Source of the DNA: Frondihabitans sp. PAMC 28766
Lineage (GTDB): Bacteria > Actinomycetota > Actinomycetes > Actinomycetales > Microbacteriaceae
Reading direction: 5' to 3'
NCBI RefSeq assembly: GCF_001577365.1
Contig: NZ_CP014513.1
Location: forward strand, 3,224,001-3,288,000
DNA length: 64,000 bases
Shown: positions 26,789 through 37,656 of the stretch, in pieces
Numbering within the stretch: position 1 is the stretch's first letter
Layout: the number at the start of each line of letters is the position of its first letter
Position numbers and translations under genes: made by a program
The notes under the pieces: model-generated
The model's input: the letters and a program-made list of their open reading frames with translations, nothing else
Databases searched by the model: none
What the model was told of the DNA's origin: nothing

Positions 26789-27772
26789 GCTGAGGCGCTG
26801 GCAACGCGGGCAGAAGTGGCTGCCGCGGTTCATGAACTGCACGCGACGGATGGGTGTGCCGCACCGGGGGCACGGCTTGCCCTGCTGCCCGTAGGCGTTG
26901 AGGCTGTGCGAGAAGTAGCCCGACTCGCCGTTCACGTTCTTGTACTGCTCGTCGAAGCTGGTGCCGCCCTCGCCCAGTGCCTTGTAGAGCACCGCGCGGA
27001 TCTCGATGAGCAGCAGCGCCACCTTCCGCGTCGACAGCGTGTCGCCCTGCTGGTCGAAGTGGATCTTGGACGCCCACAGCGACTCGTCCGCGTAGATGTT
27101 GCCGATGCCCGAGACGAGGGTCTGGTCGAGGAGGGCCCGCTTCACGCCCGAGCGGCGCGCGCGCAGGCGACGCGAGAACGCACGCTCGTCGAAGGCGGGG
27201 TCGAGCGGGTCGCGCGCGATGTGGGCGACCTGGTGAGGGATGCGCAGGGCCCAGGCCTCAGGATCCTGATCGGTCAAGGTCTCGGGCACGGAACCGACCG
27301 CGGGCGTGTGGCCCAGCAGACTCGACCCCGAGTAGCCGGCAGGTGCCCCGTCGGGCACCGGCACGGTCGCGTCGAGAGCCATCGAACCGAAGATCCGCTG
27401 GTCGACGAAGGCGAGGCTGCGCCGGCCGAGGTCGGGGTGGACGACGTCGAGGCGGATGCGGAGCAGGCGGTCGGAGGACGACCCCAGCGCGGGATCGCGC
27501 AGCAGCACCTGACCGCTCATGCCGAGGTGGGCAACGAGCGCGAGCGGTTCGGGCGCCACCGTGGCCGGTGCGAACGGGAACCAGAGGAACTTGCCGCGGC
27601 GAACGGCGGAGAGCAGCGTCGCCCCGGTCAACCTATCGACGAAGTCGTCGGCGGGGCCGTCGTGGCGGCGCAGGGATCGCGGCTCGAGGATCTCGACGTG
27701 CTCGACCACGGCGCCGGTGACGGCGGGATGAAGGCCGGAGCGGACGACCTCGACTTCGGGGAGTTCAGGCAA
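26783..27772 (-). CDS. mutM: Formamidopyrimidine-DNA glycosylase
   Basis: A 329-residue base-excision repair glycosylase removing 8-oxoguanine and ring-opened purines. The start is the TTG at 27772, which places the catalytic proline second (LPELPEVEVVR) followed by the catalytic glutamate. Other features are the lysine region in VRRGKFLWF, the helix-two-turn-helix GIGNIYADESLW and the C-terminal zinc finger CPRCGTPIRR...CPRCQ. A longer upstream frame would bury the N-terminal proline and overlap rnc. It starts 11 nt after the rnc stop. Confidence 0.95.
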   Translation of the reverse strand: MPELPEVEVVRSGLHPAVTGAVVEHVEILEPRSLRRHDGPADDFVDRLTGATLLSAVRRGKFLWFPFAPATVAPEPLALVAHLGMSGQVLLRDPALGSSSDRLLRIRLDVVHPDLGRRSLAFVDQRIFGSMALDATVPVPDGAPAGYSGSSLLGHTPAVGSVPETLTDQDPEAWALRIPHQVAHIARDPLDPAFDERAFSRRLRARRSGVKRALLDQTLVSGIGNIYADESLWASKIHFDQQGDTLSTRKVALLLIEIRAVLYKALGEGGTSFDEQYKNVNGESGYFSHSLNAYGQQGKPCPRCGTPIRRVQFMNRGSHFCPRCQRLSP

Positions 27773-27783
27773 GCGGCGGCGGC

Positions 27784-28527
27784 CTAGATCGAGTCGGGCG
27801 AGTCGGCAGGAGCCGACAGCAGCGTCCACGCCTCGAGAGCTGCCGCCATCTCGGCGGTCTTCTTGCTGCTGCCGGTGCCCGACGCGATCTCGTCTTTGCC
27901 GAGGCGCACGACGGCGTGGAAGCGCTTGTCGTGGTCGGGGCCGGAATCGGTGATGACGTAGTTGGGCATGCCACGACCGAGCGACGAGGCGAGCTCTTGC
28001 AGGCTGGTCTTCGGGTCCATCGCGGCGCCGAAGCGCTCGGGGTCGGCGAGCAGGGGGGCGATCAGGCGCATGACGAGGCTGGTGGCGGCGACCGGGCCGG
28101 CGTCGAGGTAGGTCGCACCGATGACGGCCTCGACCGTGTCGGCGAGGATCGAATGCTTGTCGCGGCCGCCGGTCATCTCTTCGCCGCGGCCCAGCCGAAT
28201 GTACTGGCCGAGCCCGATGATGCGGGCGATCTCGGCGAGGGCCACGGTGGACACGAGACTGGCGCGCCGCTTCGCGAGATCGCCCTCGTCGAGGTCGGGG
28301 TTCTCACGGAAGAGCATCACCGTCACGGCTTGGCCGAGGATGGAGTCGCCGAGGAACTCGAGGCGCTCGTTGTTGCCGATGCCGCCGTGCTCGTACGCGA
28401 ACGAGCGGTGCGTCAGTGCCAATTCGAGCAGCTCGGGGCTGAGGGCGACATCGAGGAACGACACAAGATCAGCCCGGTCAGGGGCACTGTCGACGGACGG
28501 TGCTGAACCTGACTCGGGCTGACTCAT
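27784..28527 (-). CDS. rnc: Ribonuclease III
   Basis: 247 residues: an RNase III catalytic domain with the signature NERLEFLGDSILG and second metal site residues in DTVEAVIGATYLD, then a double-stranded RNA-binding domain at about 165-235 (DPKTSLQELASSLGRGMPNY...SGTGSSKKTAEMAAALEAW). It processes rRNA precursors and double-stranded RNA. The rpmF-rnc-mutM-smc order is standard for actinobacteria. Confidence 0.97.
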   Translation of the reverse strand: MSQPESGSAPSVDSAPDRADLVSFLDVALSPELLELALTHRSFAYEHGGIGNNERLEFLGDSILGQAVTVMLFRENPDLDEGDLAKRRASLVSTVALAEIARIIGLGQYIRLGRGEEMTGGRDKHSILADTVEAVIGATYLDAGPVAATSLVMRLIAPLLADPERFGAAMDPKTSLQELASSLGRGMPNYVITDSGPDHDKRFHAVVRLGKDEIASGTGSSKKTAEMAAALEAWTLLSAPADSPDSI

Positions 28528-28611
28528 GAGGTGATGTTACTGCGCTGTGCGGGCCGCGAAGGGGCCCTCGTCAGCCGCGAAGCTCGCCTAGCGAGTCGCG
28601 CCTGCAGCGAT

Positions 28612-28815
28612 TCAGACGTCGGCGACCTTGCGGCCCTTGTACTCCAGGTACAGAGCGGTGCCGGCACTGTCTTCGACGACCTTCGCGCGGTGCGGGAGGC
28701 TGTAGACGGTCTTGCCGCCTTCGATGCTCTTGACGAGCGTGACGGGCGCGGCCTTCCACTGCGAACGGCGGGCGTGCGTGTTGCTGCGCGACTGCTTGCG
28801 CTTCGGAACTGCCAT
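28612..28815 (-). CDS. rpmF: 50S ribosomal protein L32
   Basis: A 67-residue protein, [20 protein letters not shown] at the N terminus as in actinobacterial L32. The zinc-binding cysteine pairs of some L32 forms are absent, so this is the zinc-independent type. It lies between the DUF177 gene and rnc, the conserved position. Confidence 0.95.
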   Translation of the reverse strand: MAVPKRKQSRSNTHARRSQWKAAPVTLVKSIEGGKTVYSLPHRAKVVEDSAGTALYLEYKGRKVADV

Positions 28816-28884
28816 GACTGTCTCTTCTCTGTTTCGTACTGATCTGTGTTGCTCGGCGGCCCGCCGTCAGGCGTAGGCGCACGA

Positions 28885-29466
28885 TCAATCGGTGGGCTTG
28901 GGGTCTCCGTCGGCCGTCACACCGTCGCCGACACGCTCGGTGAGCTCGGAAAGCTCTCCCAGCACGGCCCAGCGCGGGTCGAGCACTTCACGGGGGTGGT
29001 AGTCGACCATGTCTTCCACGCGCTCGCCCGTTTCGGGGTCGAGACCTGGGCAGTCAGGCCGGCAAACCGGTTGGAAGGGCAGTGAGAGAACCACTGCATC
29101 TCTCACCACTGGTTCAAGATCCACGTGATCGTCTTGAACCCGGTAGTCGAAAGCTTCGTCGTCAGAGTACGCGAAAAGCTCGGCGAAATCGACCTCGACA
29201 CTCTGGTCGATCGGTTTCAGGCATCGGCTGCACTCGCCAACGGCCTCTGCCGACACGTGCCCCGACGTCAGGAGACCGTCGTGGAGCACCTCGATGCGCA
29301 GGTCGATCTCGAGCGTCGAGCCCTCCGGCACGGCGATGAGGCCTTCACCGAGCTTGGCGGGCACGACCAGGTCGAGCTCGCTCTCGCGCATCTCGCCCGG
29401 GCGGTGCACCAGGTCGTACACGGGAACCGTGTAGGGGGTCTTTTCGAAATGAGGCACGAGGGTCAA
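28885..29466 (-). CDS. DUF177 (YceD-like) protein
   Basis: About 193 residues, with the DUF177 cysteine pattern GECSRCLKPI and VCRPDCPGLDPETGER. YceD/DUF177 proteins are encoded next to rpmF in nearly all bacteria and are tied to 23S rRNA or 50S accumulation. The start is uncertain: TTG at 29466 (LTLVPHFEK), GTG at 29457 and GTG at 29478 are all possible and none has a clear ribosome binding site. The gene begins about 28 nt after the tgpA-like stop. Confidence 0.9.
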   Translation of the reverse strand: MTLVPHFEKTPYTVPVYDLVHRPGEMRESELDLVVPAKLGEGLIAVPEGSTLEIDLRIEVLHDGLLTSGHVSAEAVGECSRCLKPIDQSVEVDFAELFAYSDDEAFDYRVQDDHVDLEPVVRDAVVLSLPFQPVCRPDCPGLDPETGERVEDMVDYHPREVLDPRWAVLGELSELTERVGDGVTADGDPKPTD

Positions 29467-29494
29467 TTGTACGCCCACAAGCCCCGTGCCGTCA

Positions 29495-31764
29495 TCACTG
29501 TGCCGGGCGGGCTCTCGGTTCGACGAAGAGGCTGCGCGGCGCCAGCGTGGCGCGGGCCCGGGCGGCCGGCGACGAGTGCGACCGGAGCCCGCCGAGAACG
29601 ACCCGAGCGGCGTCGTGCACCGACGCTGCCGCCGGCGAATCGCCGAACCGCTCCATCTGCACGGCGGCCAGCAGGGCGTCGACGGCCTCCTCGGCATCCT
29701 GCGACCCGGCGACCAGCGCTCGGAACCGTTCGGCCAGCACCTGGGGGGTCTCGCCGGGGTCGGCGGAGATGCCGAGGTCGCGCGCCGAGTCGACCACCTC
29801 GCGCCACGAGTCCAGGGCCGCGTCGGGCGGGCCCGAGCCCAGGCGCCGCCGCCGCCGCGAGGTGCGGAGCCACCAGGGCGTGAGAGCCAGCAGGATCAGC
29901 ACTACGAGACCGGCGACGCCGAGCGGAAGCGAGTTCGTCGACGAGGTGCCGGCGGCCTGGGCGCTGGACGTGGCTGCCGCCGAGGTGGTGGGCACCGCCA
30001 GCTGCGACGGCGCGGCCGTAGCGGTCGGCACCGGTGTGTCGGAGGTCGACGGCGAGGCGCTGGCGCTCGGCGAGGCGCTGGCCGTCGCGCCGTTCTGCTG
30101 GAGGTAGGCGGCCGTCGTGCCCTGCCCCACCGTCGGCTCGAACGGCACCCAGCCGAGCCCCTGGAAGTAGAGCTCGGGCCACGTGTGCAGGTCGTCGCTC
30201 GTGACCGTCCAAGCCCCGGTGCGGGGGTCCTGCGTGCCGGGGAGGAACCCGACAGCGATCCGGGACGGGATCCCGAGGGTGCGCGCCATGACGGCCATGG
30301 CCGACGCGAAGTGGACGCAGTAGCCGCTCTTACGCTTCAGGAAGACCTCGATGGCGTCGAGACCGGTGCCGTCGTATCCCTCGCGCACCGGTGTCGTCGT
30401 CGAGTACGTGAAGTCGCCGTCCCGGAAGTAGTCCTGCAGGTCGACGGCAGCGTCGAACGGGTTGGCCGCCCCCTGCGTGACCTTCTTGGCGAGCGTGCCG
30501 ATGTCGGCGGGCACACCCTTCACGTTCGTGTACGCCGAGAGGTCGGCCGGCGTGTCGCCGAGCGATTTGACGATCTGCGCGCGGGTCGGGTTCACCGGGC
30601 GCGACGTCACCGTGTAGTGCAGGCCGGGCGTGCTCTCGGACGTCGAGCGGACCGTCACCCCGGAGGCGTCGACATACTTCCACTTCTGGTCCACCCCGAC
30701 GACCTTGGTGGCCGGGACGGGGATGGGCAGATAGGGGCTCCGCAACAGACTCACCGACACCTTGGTCGACTCGGTCGATCGGCGCGTCGACTTCGAGATG
30801 CCGGGCGCGGGCGGCAGTTTCGTCACCGTGTCGGCCGCCTTCAACGACACCTGCGCCGGGCTCCACCGCCGCCCCGAGAAGTCGACGAGGTCGACGAGCT
30901 TCAAGTACTCCCCCGCCGACGACGACGAGGTGTAACTCAGCACGTCGACTGAGGTGCCGCGGCGGAGGTCGTCGCCGAGATTGATCGCCGGGTTGACGCC
31001 GGTCGAGATGCCCGCGCCCGTGTTCGCGTCCTGGAGCACCGTCGACAGCGACGACGGCAGCAGGCTCGTGACGATGCCGGCGACCGCAAGGGCTGCGACG
31101 CCGGTGACCAGCGTCGCGCGGGAGGGGCGCCGCCCGGTTGAGATCAGGAGGACGGCGGCGTAGCCGACGACGGTGACGACCACCCAGAACCAGTTGGGCG
31201 ACACCCCGGGATGAGCGACGGGACGGCGAGGACGACCACGAAGACGACGCCGGTGAGCGTCGGGATCCTGCCGGCACGTGCCAGGAGGTCCACGACGATC
31301 GAGGCGGCGGCGACACTCGCGATGACGACCGCCAGGATGGCGGGCGAGACCGTCACCGGCGCCTGGCCGGCCACGATCGTCTCGTTCGCCTGCTGCAGCA
31401 GAAGGCGCACCCGCTCGGCCGTCTCGCTGGTGGGGATGAACCCCAGGACGGCCGTGCCGCCCGACACGGTCACGACGCAGGCGATCGCCGCCACCACGAG
31501 GCCCGCGACGTAGACGGCCACCACCGGCCAGTGCACCGCGCGGGCCGACGCCATCGCCGCGAACACCAGGGCGGTCACGAACGCCACGCCGACGAGCCAG
31601 CCCGAACCCTGGAAAAGCGGCCCGAGGCTCGCGATCGAGGCGAACAGGGTGAACCAGAGGGCGAGCGTCAGCCCCCAGCGGGCGTGCCCGGGGGCGAAGC
31701 GGGCGGGTAGTTCGCCACCACCGTCGGACGCAGGCGGCGCGGGTCGGGTGACGAGGTCAACCAC
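29495..31764 (-). pseudogene. TgpA-type transglutaminase-like membrane protein, frame broken at 31204-31207
   Basis: Two frames make a protein of about 756 residues. Order: five or more membrane helices (DUF3488; GLTLALWFTLFASIASL onward); a large periplasmic transglutaminase-like domain with the Cys of SGYCVHFASAMAVMAR, His in DDLHTWPELYF and the acidic residue following; a Ser/Ala/Pro-rich linker; one membrane helix (LGVAGLVVLILLALTPWWL); and a cytosolic tail. One G is missing in CCGGGGTG at 31204-31207 (LIPG must continue as VSPNWFWVV). The GTG start at 31764 overlaps the DUF58 stop. Such proteins occur with MoxR and DUF58 partners; the substrate is unknown. Confidence 0.8.
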
Positions 31765-33012
31765 CGAAGACCCCCGCTGTGCTGAGCACCAGTGCGACGT
31801 CGCTGACCGAGTCGGCGTCGACGACGTGCCAACCGTCGGCTCGCAGGGCCGACGCGACGGCCGACGGCGAGTCGGCGGCCGTGTCGTCGGGCACGAGCGG
31901 GTCGAGGTCGAGGTGCACGACGACGGCGACACCGCTGACCCCGGGGCCACGAGTGCGGCCGAGCTGTTGCCGGTCGGCGTCGCCGAGGCTCGAGACGATT
32001 GCGATGACGGGCTCGCGGGGCGACGCCTCCGGGCTGCGGTCGGACGAGTCGTCGTCGAGCTCGAGGTCGGCGAGCAGATCGAGGAAGAGCGGTGTCGTCG
32101 ACGGGTCGTGCACGGCGACCGTCGAGCCGTCGAGGGTGACCACGCGGGTCTGCGACCCCGCGAGCCCGTACGCCACGGCGATCGACGCGGCGGCCGAGAC
32201 CGCCCACTCGAAGCCGTCGCTGACCGGCCGACCGGAACCGAGCGCAGGATGCCAGTCCCTCCAGTTGGCACTCGCCACCGGCACGATCACGCGGGTCGAG
32301 GGCAGCCCGTGCTGCTCCTCCTGCCGCACCATCAGTTCGCCCTGGCGCGCCGTGGCCTTCCAGTGCACTCGGCGCATGGCGTCGCCGCGGCGGTACTCGC
32401 GGGTGATCGGGTCGTCCTGGCCGCCGGTCTGGCTGTGATCGCGTCGCAGACGAGAGCCTTCGCCGAGCGACCGGCTCTCGCGCCCGAAACCGATGGGCAC
32501 GACCTCGGGCAGCACCGTCAGCTCGCTGCGCCCGGGCACGGACACGAGTCGACGTGCCATCCCGAACCCCTCGACGACATCGACGAGGGCCGGGCCGACG
32601 CGATGACGCCCGCGGGGCAGGTCGTCCAGCACGAACGACACAGTCGAAGACGAGCCCGCCGGAATCGTCGTCACGACGCCTTCGCTCGAGTGCATCCGTC
32701 GCCAGCCGACGGTGTCGCGCACCCGCACCGACACCGCGCCGACCGATCCCGGCGCCCTGACGGTGACGCTCTCGAGCACCGACCAGCCGGCCACCGCACG
32801 ATCGGGGTGAACCGGCGCGACACGACGACGGTGGGGACGCGGACGGAGACCGCGACGAGAGCGGCGAGAACGAGGGCCATGATCGCCAGGCCGCCGAAGA
32901 GGAGAGGGCCGGCGCCGAGCAGCGAGCCGACCAGGGCGACGGCCGCACCGGCCGCGAGCGCGCCGACGCCGCGGCGGGTGGGCCGGGGCCAGCGCCGTCG
33001 GAGGTCGTCCAC
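31757..33012 (-). pseudogene. DUF58 protein, frame broken at 32804-32807
   Basis: Two frames give about 418 residues. The GTG start at 33012 (VDDLRRRWPRPTRRG) leads into two membrane helices (ALAAGAAVALVGSLLGAG...), then a beta-rich segment, then the DUF58 core with ITREYRRGDAMRRVHWKATA and a von Willebrand A-like fold. One C is missing in TTCACCCCGATC at 32804-32807, so FTP should read on as DRAVAGWSVLE. DUF58 proteins are partners of MoxR ATPases in envelope-associated complexes. It starts 10 nt after the MoxR stop and overlaps the TgpA-like gene. Confidence 0.8.
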
Positions 33013-33022
33013 GCTCTGTCTC

Positions 33023-34057
33023 TCAGACGGCGTCGTCGAGGGGAACCGGGGTGGACGCCACGATCGACGCGACGATGTCGTACGCCGCCGAGACGGCCCC
33101 GGCGCCCGCACGACCGGCGAGGATCAGGCGGTGGCCGAGAACGGCGCCGCTGAGTGCGTCCACGTCGTCGGGGATCACGAAGCCGCGCCCGTTGAGCGCC
33201 GCCCACGACTTCGCCGCCCGCATCAGCTGGAGGGTCGCGCGGGGGCTCGCGCCGAGACGCAGATCGGGGTGCGTGCGAGTCGCCTGGACGATGCTCACGG
33301 CGTACTGCTCGACCACCGAAGCGGCGTAGACCGACCGCACGGTCGTGATCATGCGGCGCAGCTCGACCAGGGTGACGAGGGGCCGCAGCGACTCGAGCGG
33401 GCTCGCCGTCTCGCGCTGACGGAGCATGCGGAGTTCGCTCTGCGCGTCGGGGTAGCCGAGCGAGATGCGCGCCATGAACCGGTCGCGCTGCGCCTCGGGC
33501 AACGAGTAGGTGCCCTCCATCTCGACGGGGTTCTGCGTGGCGACGACGAGGAAGGGATCGGGCAGCGGGTGCGAGAATCCGTCGACGGTCACCTGCTTCT
33601 CTTCGAGGCTCTCGAGCAGCGCCGACTGCGTCTTGGGCGACGCACGGTTGATCTCGTCGCCGATCACGATGTTGGCGAAGACGGGCCCGGGCTTGAACTC
33701 GAACTCGTTCTTCTGACGGTCGAAGATCGACACGCCCGTGATGTCGCTCGGCAGCAGGTCGGGGGTGAACTGGATGCGGCTGACCCGCGCGTCGACGGCC
33801 TTGGCGAGAGCCCTCGCGAGCTGCGTCTTGCCGACGCCGGGCACATCCTCGATCAGGAGGTGCCCCTCGGCCAGCAGCACCGTCAGAGCGGTCGAGATGG
33901 CACCCGCCTTGCCGTCGATGACCGTGCCGACGGCCTCGAGGATGTCGCGGGCGTGATGCTGCACCTCTGCGAGCTCCATCGCGAGTGGCACCGGCTGGGG
34001 CGAGGGGCCCTGTCGGGAGTCGTCCGGGGTCTGCGTGTCGGTGGTCGTGGTCGTCAT
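33023..34057 (-). CDS. MoxR-family AAA+ ATPase
   Basis: A 344-residue ATPase with Walker [19 protein letters not shown], Walker [11 protein letters not shown], sensor 1 VVATQNPVE and the arginine-finger region [13 protein letters not shown]. MoxR proteins act as chaperone-like ATPases, usually with DUF58 partners encoded alongside, as here. The ATG at 34057 overlaps the coaD stop by four bases (ATGA). The first 25 residues are a threonine- and proline-rich leader of no known role. Confidence 0.93.
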   Translation of the reverse strand: MTTTTTDTQTPDDSRQGPSPQPVPLAMELAEVQHHARDILEAVGTVIDGKAGAISTALTVLLAEGHLLIEDVPGVGKTQLARALAKAVDARVSRIQFTPDLLPSDITGVSIFDRQKNEFEFKPGPVFANIVIGDEINRASPKTQSALLESLEEKQVTVDGFSHPLPDPFLVVATQNPVEMEGTYSLPEAQRDRFMARISLGYPDAQSELRMLRQRETASPLESLRPLVTLVELRRMITTVRSVYAASVVEQYAVSIVQATRTHPDLRLGASPRATLQLMRAAKSWAALNGRGFVIPDDVDALSGAVLGHRLILAGRAGAGAVSAAYDIVASIVASTPVPLDDAV

Positions 34058-34602
34058 CGGCCCGTACCGTCGTTTTCGTCGTCTTTGTCGTTCTCTTTGT
34101 CTTTGTCGTGCAGGTAGTCGACGACGCCTGCCGGCACGTAGGGCGTCACGTCGCCGCCGAGGCCTGCGACCTGCCGCACGAGAGAGCTCGACACGAGCGC
34201 GTGCGCGGGGTCGGGCAAGAGGAAGACCGTCTCGACGCCGGCGAGGCTGCGGTTCATGATCGCCATGGGCGTCTCGTACGCCACGTCGACCTGCGACCGG
34301 ATGCCCTTGACGAGCACCTTCGCCCCGACCCGGGTGCAGTACTCGACGAGCAGCCCCTCGCTCCAGCTCGTCACGGAGACGTTGCCGAACGAGCCGCTCT
34401 CGGGGCTGCGCGCCTCGTCGAGGGCGAGCTCGATCAGCTCGACGCGCTTCTCGACCGGGATCAGGGCGTTCTTGGCGGGGTTGTGCACCACCAGCACGTG
34501 GAGTTCGTCGAAGATGGCGGCAGCCCTGGCGATGACGTCGAGGTGCCCGAGGGTCACCGGGTCGAAAGACCCGGGAACGACGGCGATCGTGCTCATTCGC
34601 AC
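34054..34602 (-). CDS. coaD: Pantetheine-phosphate adenylyltransferase
   Basis: A 182-residue nucleotidyltransferase of coenzyme A synthesis. Motifs are [15 protein letters not shown] (with the TxGH signature), [11 protein letters not shown] and the C-terminal ISS-like segment [12 protein letters not shown]. The final 20 residues are an unusual Asp/Lys/Glu/Asn-rich tail ([15 protein letters not shown]) beyond the family's normal end. The start may be ATG 34602 or, two codons in, ATG 34596. It leads the coaD-MoxR-DUF58-TgpA run. Confidence 0.95.
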   Translation of the reverse strand: MRMSTIAVVPGSFDPVTLGHLDVIARAAAIFDELHVLVVHNPAKNALIPVEKRVELIELALDEARSPESGSFGNVSVTSWSEGLLVEYCTRVGAKVLVKGIRSQVDVAYETPMAIMNRSLAGVETVFLLPDPAHALVSSSLVRQVAGLGGDVTPYVPAGVVDYLHDKDKENDKDDENDGTGR

Positions 34603-34709
34603 ACCCTATCCGGCACGCGTGCCCAGCGGCTGAACGGGACGGGGACATGTGCTCCAGGCGTGCTGAGCCAATCTCACCCGGCTCGTCTCGTCGCCCCGCT
34701 CGGCAGCCG

Positions 34710-36952
34710 TCAATTCTTGGCCAGGAAGTCGCGGCTCGCCTCGTCGAGGCGCCGCGCCAGAGCGGCCGCGAGGGCCGGGTGGCCCGCAAGTGTCGGGTCG
34801 TCGCCGAGCACCTCGGCCGCGTGCTCGCGAGCCAGGGCGATCACGTCGCCGTCGTGCGCCACCCGCAGCAGGCGCAGAGACGAGCGGCCGCCCGACTGCA
34901 TGCTGCCGAGCACGTCGCCCTCCCGGCGCAGGTCGAGGTCGATCTGCGCCAGCTCGAAGCCGTCGGTGGTCGACGCGACGGCCTCCACCCGCTGCCGGGC
35001 GAGCGAGCCCTCCTCGGCGCGCGTGACGAGCAGGCAGAGACCAGGATGCCCTCCCCGGCCCACCCGACCGCGGAGCTGGTGCAGCTGCGACACGCCGAAC
35101 CGCTCGGCGTCCAGCACGACCATGGTCGAGGCGTTCGGCACGTCGACCCCCACCTCGATCACGGTCGTGGCGACCAGCACGTCGATGCCGCCGCGGGCGA
35201 ACTCCTGCATGACGTCGTCTTTCTCGACGGACGACATGCGCCCGTGGAGCATCTCGATGCGGCGACCGGCGAGGGCCTCGGTGGTGCGGAGGGTGGCGAG
35301 CACGCGCATGACGTTGGCGATCTCGGGGCCGGGGCCGCGGATCCTGGGCCCGCGTGGCCCTCGCGATCGTCGGCGTGTTCGGCGCGGTCGGGGCTCGCAT
35401 CGTCGGGCTCATCGCCCGGATCCGCGAACTCCGGCGTCTTGGAGTCGATGGCGGGGCAGACGACGAACACCTGTCGACCCCGGGCGATCTCTTCGGCGGC
35501 ACGCGCCCACACTCGGTCGATCCAGGCGGGGCGATCCAGCGGCACCACGAACGACTCGATGGGCTGGCGGCCCCGCGGCAGCTCGGCGATGGTCGACACG
35601 TCGAGGTCGCCGAAGACCGTCATCGCGACGGTGCGCGGGATCGGCGTCGCCGTCAGCACCAGCACGTGCGGCGGCGTCTGGCCCTTGCGCCGCAGGGCCT
35701 CGCGCTGCTCGACGCCGAAGCGATGCTGCTCGTCGACGACGACGAGCCCGAGGTCGTAGAACTCGACGTTGTCGCTCATCAGCGCGTGCGTGCCGATGAC
35801 GATGTGCGCCTGGCCGCTGACGATCGCGAGGGTCGCCCTGCGGCGCTCGGCCGTCGACATCTGGCCGGTCAGCAGCACCGGGCGCAAGCGGGCTGCGAGG
35901 TCGGGCCCGAGAGTCTTGACGATCGACCGAACGTGCTGCGACGCGAGCACCTCGGTCGGGGCGAGCAGCGCCGACTGGCCGCCGCTCTCGGCGACTGCGA
36001 GCATGGCCCGCAGAGCCACGAGCGTCTTGCCCGAGCCGACCTCGCCCTGCACGAGGCGGTTCATCGGCACGTCGGCCGCGAGATCGCGCCTGATCTCGTC
36101 GCCCACGAGCGACTGGTCGCCGGTGAGGTCGAACGGCAGCGCCGCGTCGAACCCGTCGAGCAGACCGCCGGGCTTCGCTACTCGGGCGACTGCGGCCGAC
36201 CGCCGAAGCTCGGCCCGCTGCTGCAGCAGGGCGCTCTGCAGCACGAACGCCTCGTCGAACTTCAGCGTCTCGCGGGCCTGCAGGTAGTCGCGGTCTCGCT
36301 CGGGGCGGTGGATCTTCTCGAAGGCCTCGCGCAGCGGCATGAGCTGCAGCTCGCGGCGGACACCCTCTGGCACCGAGTCGGGCAGCGGCGGCAGCGTGTC
36401 GAGCACGACCTCGACCGACTTCTGCACCTGCCAGGTGGTGACGGTGGCGCTGGCGGGGTAGATCGGGATGGGCTGCTTCGCCCAGGCCTGCGCCGTGACG
36501 TCGCCGGCCTCGACCGCCCGCTCGTCGGAGGCGTCGAACAGCTCGTAGTCGGGGTGGGCCAGCTGGCGATTGCCGCGATAGTCGCCCACCTTGCCGGCGA
36601 AGATGCCGCGCTTGCCCGGCACGAGGTCTTTCGAGCGCCAGCCCTGGTTGAAGAACGTGAGGGTCAGGATGCCCTGGCCGTCGCCGATCCGGACCTCGAG
36701 AATCGAACCGCGCCGGGCCTTCATCGACCGCTCGCGGACGTCGAGCACCTCGGCCACGATCGTGACGTTCTCGCCGATCGCCAACTGGTCGAGGGCCGTC
36801 AGCTCGCCCCGCCGCGCGTACCGCCTCGGATAGTGGCTCAGCAGGTCGCCGACGGTCTCGAGCCCGAACGCGCGCTTCAGAGCACCCGCGGTACGCCCGC
36901 CGAGGGCGTTCGTCAGGGTCGTGTCGAGAGGCGAGGCGACGGAGGTGACCAC
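34710..36952 (-). pseudogene. recG: ATP-dependent DNA helicase RecG, frame broken near 35346
   Basis: Two frames join into a RecG of about 747 residues. The wedge/OB domain is at the N terminus (LSHYPRRYARRGEL, LVPGKRGIFAGKVG), helicase motif I is LVQGEVGSGKTLVALRAML, and motif II is VVVDEQHRFG (DEQH, RecG type). Motif III follows in LVLTATPIPRT, and motifs V-VI in DVLVATTVIEVGVDVPNA and QLHQLRGRVGRG. The break is at GGGCCC 35346-35351, inside a charged spacer (DDREGHAGP continuing as RIRGPGPEIANVMR). One missing base explains it. RecG remodels stalled replication forks. Intactness in the living organism is likely. Confidence 0.9.
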
Positions 36953-36994
36953 CCCTTCACGCTACAGGCGGCCGCCGACAGCCGGTGCGCGGTC

Positions 36995-37054
36995 GCGGCC
37001 TGGCAGGATGGCGGCCCGGATGGTCGGCGCCCGCTTGCGGCCTGGCAGGATGGC
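36995..37054 (+). repeat. Direct repeat of an 18-bp promoter-like motif
   Basis: GCGGCCTGGCAGGATGGC occurs at 36995-37012 and again, identically, at 37037-37054, 42 bp apart. Its core GGCCTGGCAGGATGGC also lies at 12210-12225 before another leaderless gene. Confidence 0.8.
37046..37051 (+). promoter_or_regulatory. Candidate -10 element of rsmD (leaderless)
   Basis: CAGGAT in the second repeat copy, ending 6 nt before the GTG start at 37058. Confidence 0.45.
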
Positions 37055-37057
37055 AGG

Positions 37058-37656
37058 GTGACGCGCATCATCGCCGGGTACGCCGGATCCTCCACCCTCG
37101 CCGTGCCGAAGACGGGCACCAGGCCGACGAGCGACCGGGTGCGCGAGGCCCTCTTCTCGGCGCTCGAGGCTCGCGACGAGATCCGCGGGCTGCGGTTCGC
37201 CGACCTGTACGCGGGGACGGGGGCTCTCGGGCTCGAGGCGGCGTCGCGAGGCGCCGCGAGCGTCGTGCTCGTCGAGAAGGCCGGGTCGGCTGCCCGGGTG
37301 TGCCGCGAGAACGCACGGCTCGTCGCCTCCCGAGCCCCCGCGCCACGTCGCCCTCGATCGACGTCGCCCCGGTGGCGGTGCGCTCCTGGCTGGGTCACGC
37401 GCTGCCCTCGTCCCTCGACGTGGTACTGCTCGATCCTCCCTACGAACTCGCCGACGACGACCTCGACGGCGACCTCGCAGCGCTCCTGCCGGCCCTGGCC
37501 CCTGACGCTCTCGTCGTGGTCGAACGCCGCACGAGCAGCGGCGAGCCGACCTGGCCGCCCGGGCTCGCGCTCGAGGCGACCAAGTCGTACGGCGACACCG
37601 TGCTCTGGTGGGCCCGCCATGAGGATCAGCCGGTGGCGCCCGACCAGGCTTCGTAA
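37058..37656 (+). pseudogene. rsmD: 16S rRNA (guanine-966-N2)-methyltransferase RsmD, frame broken at 37325-37350
   Basis: Two frames give about 199 residues. The first has VTRIIAGYAGSSTLAVPK, RPTSDRVREALFSAL and the SAM motif ADLYAGTGALGLEAASRGA. The second has the catalytic DPPY in DVVLLDPPYELADDD. The switch lies in the C-rich stretch 37325-37350 after ENARLVASRAP. One missing base restores the frame, and the exact base cannot be assigned. RsmD modifies G966 of 16S rRNA. It stands alone on the plus strand next to recG and overlaps the thiL 3' end by 31 nt in convergent orientation. Confidence 0.85.
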
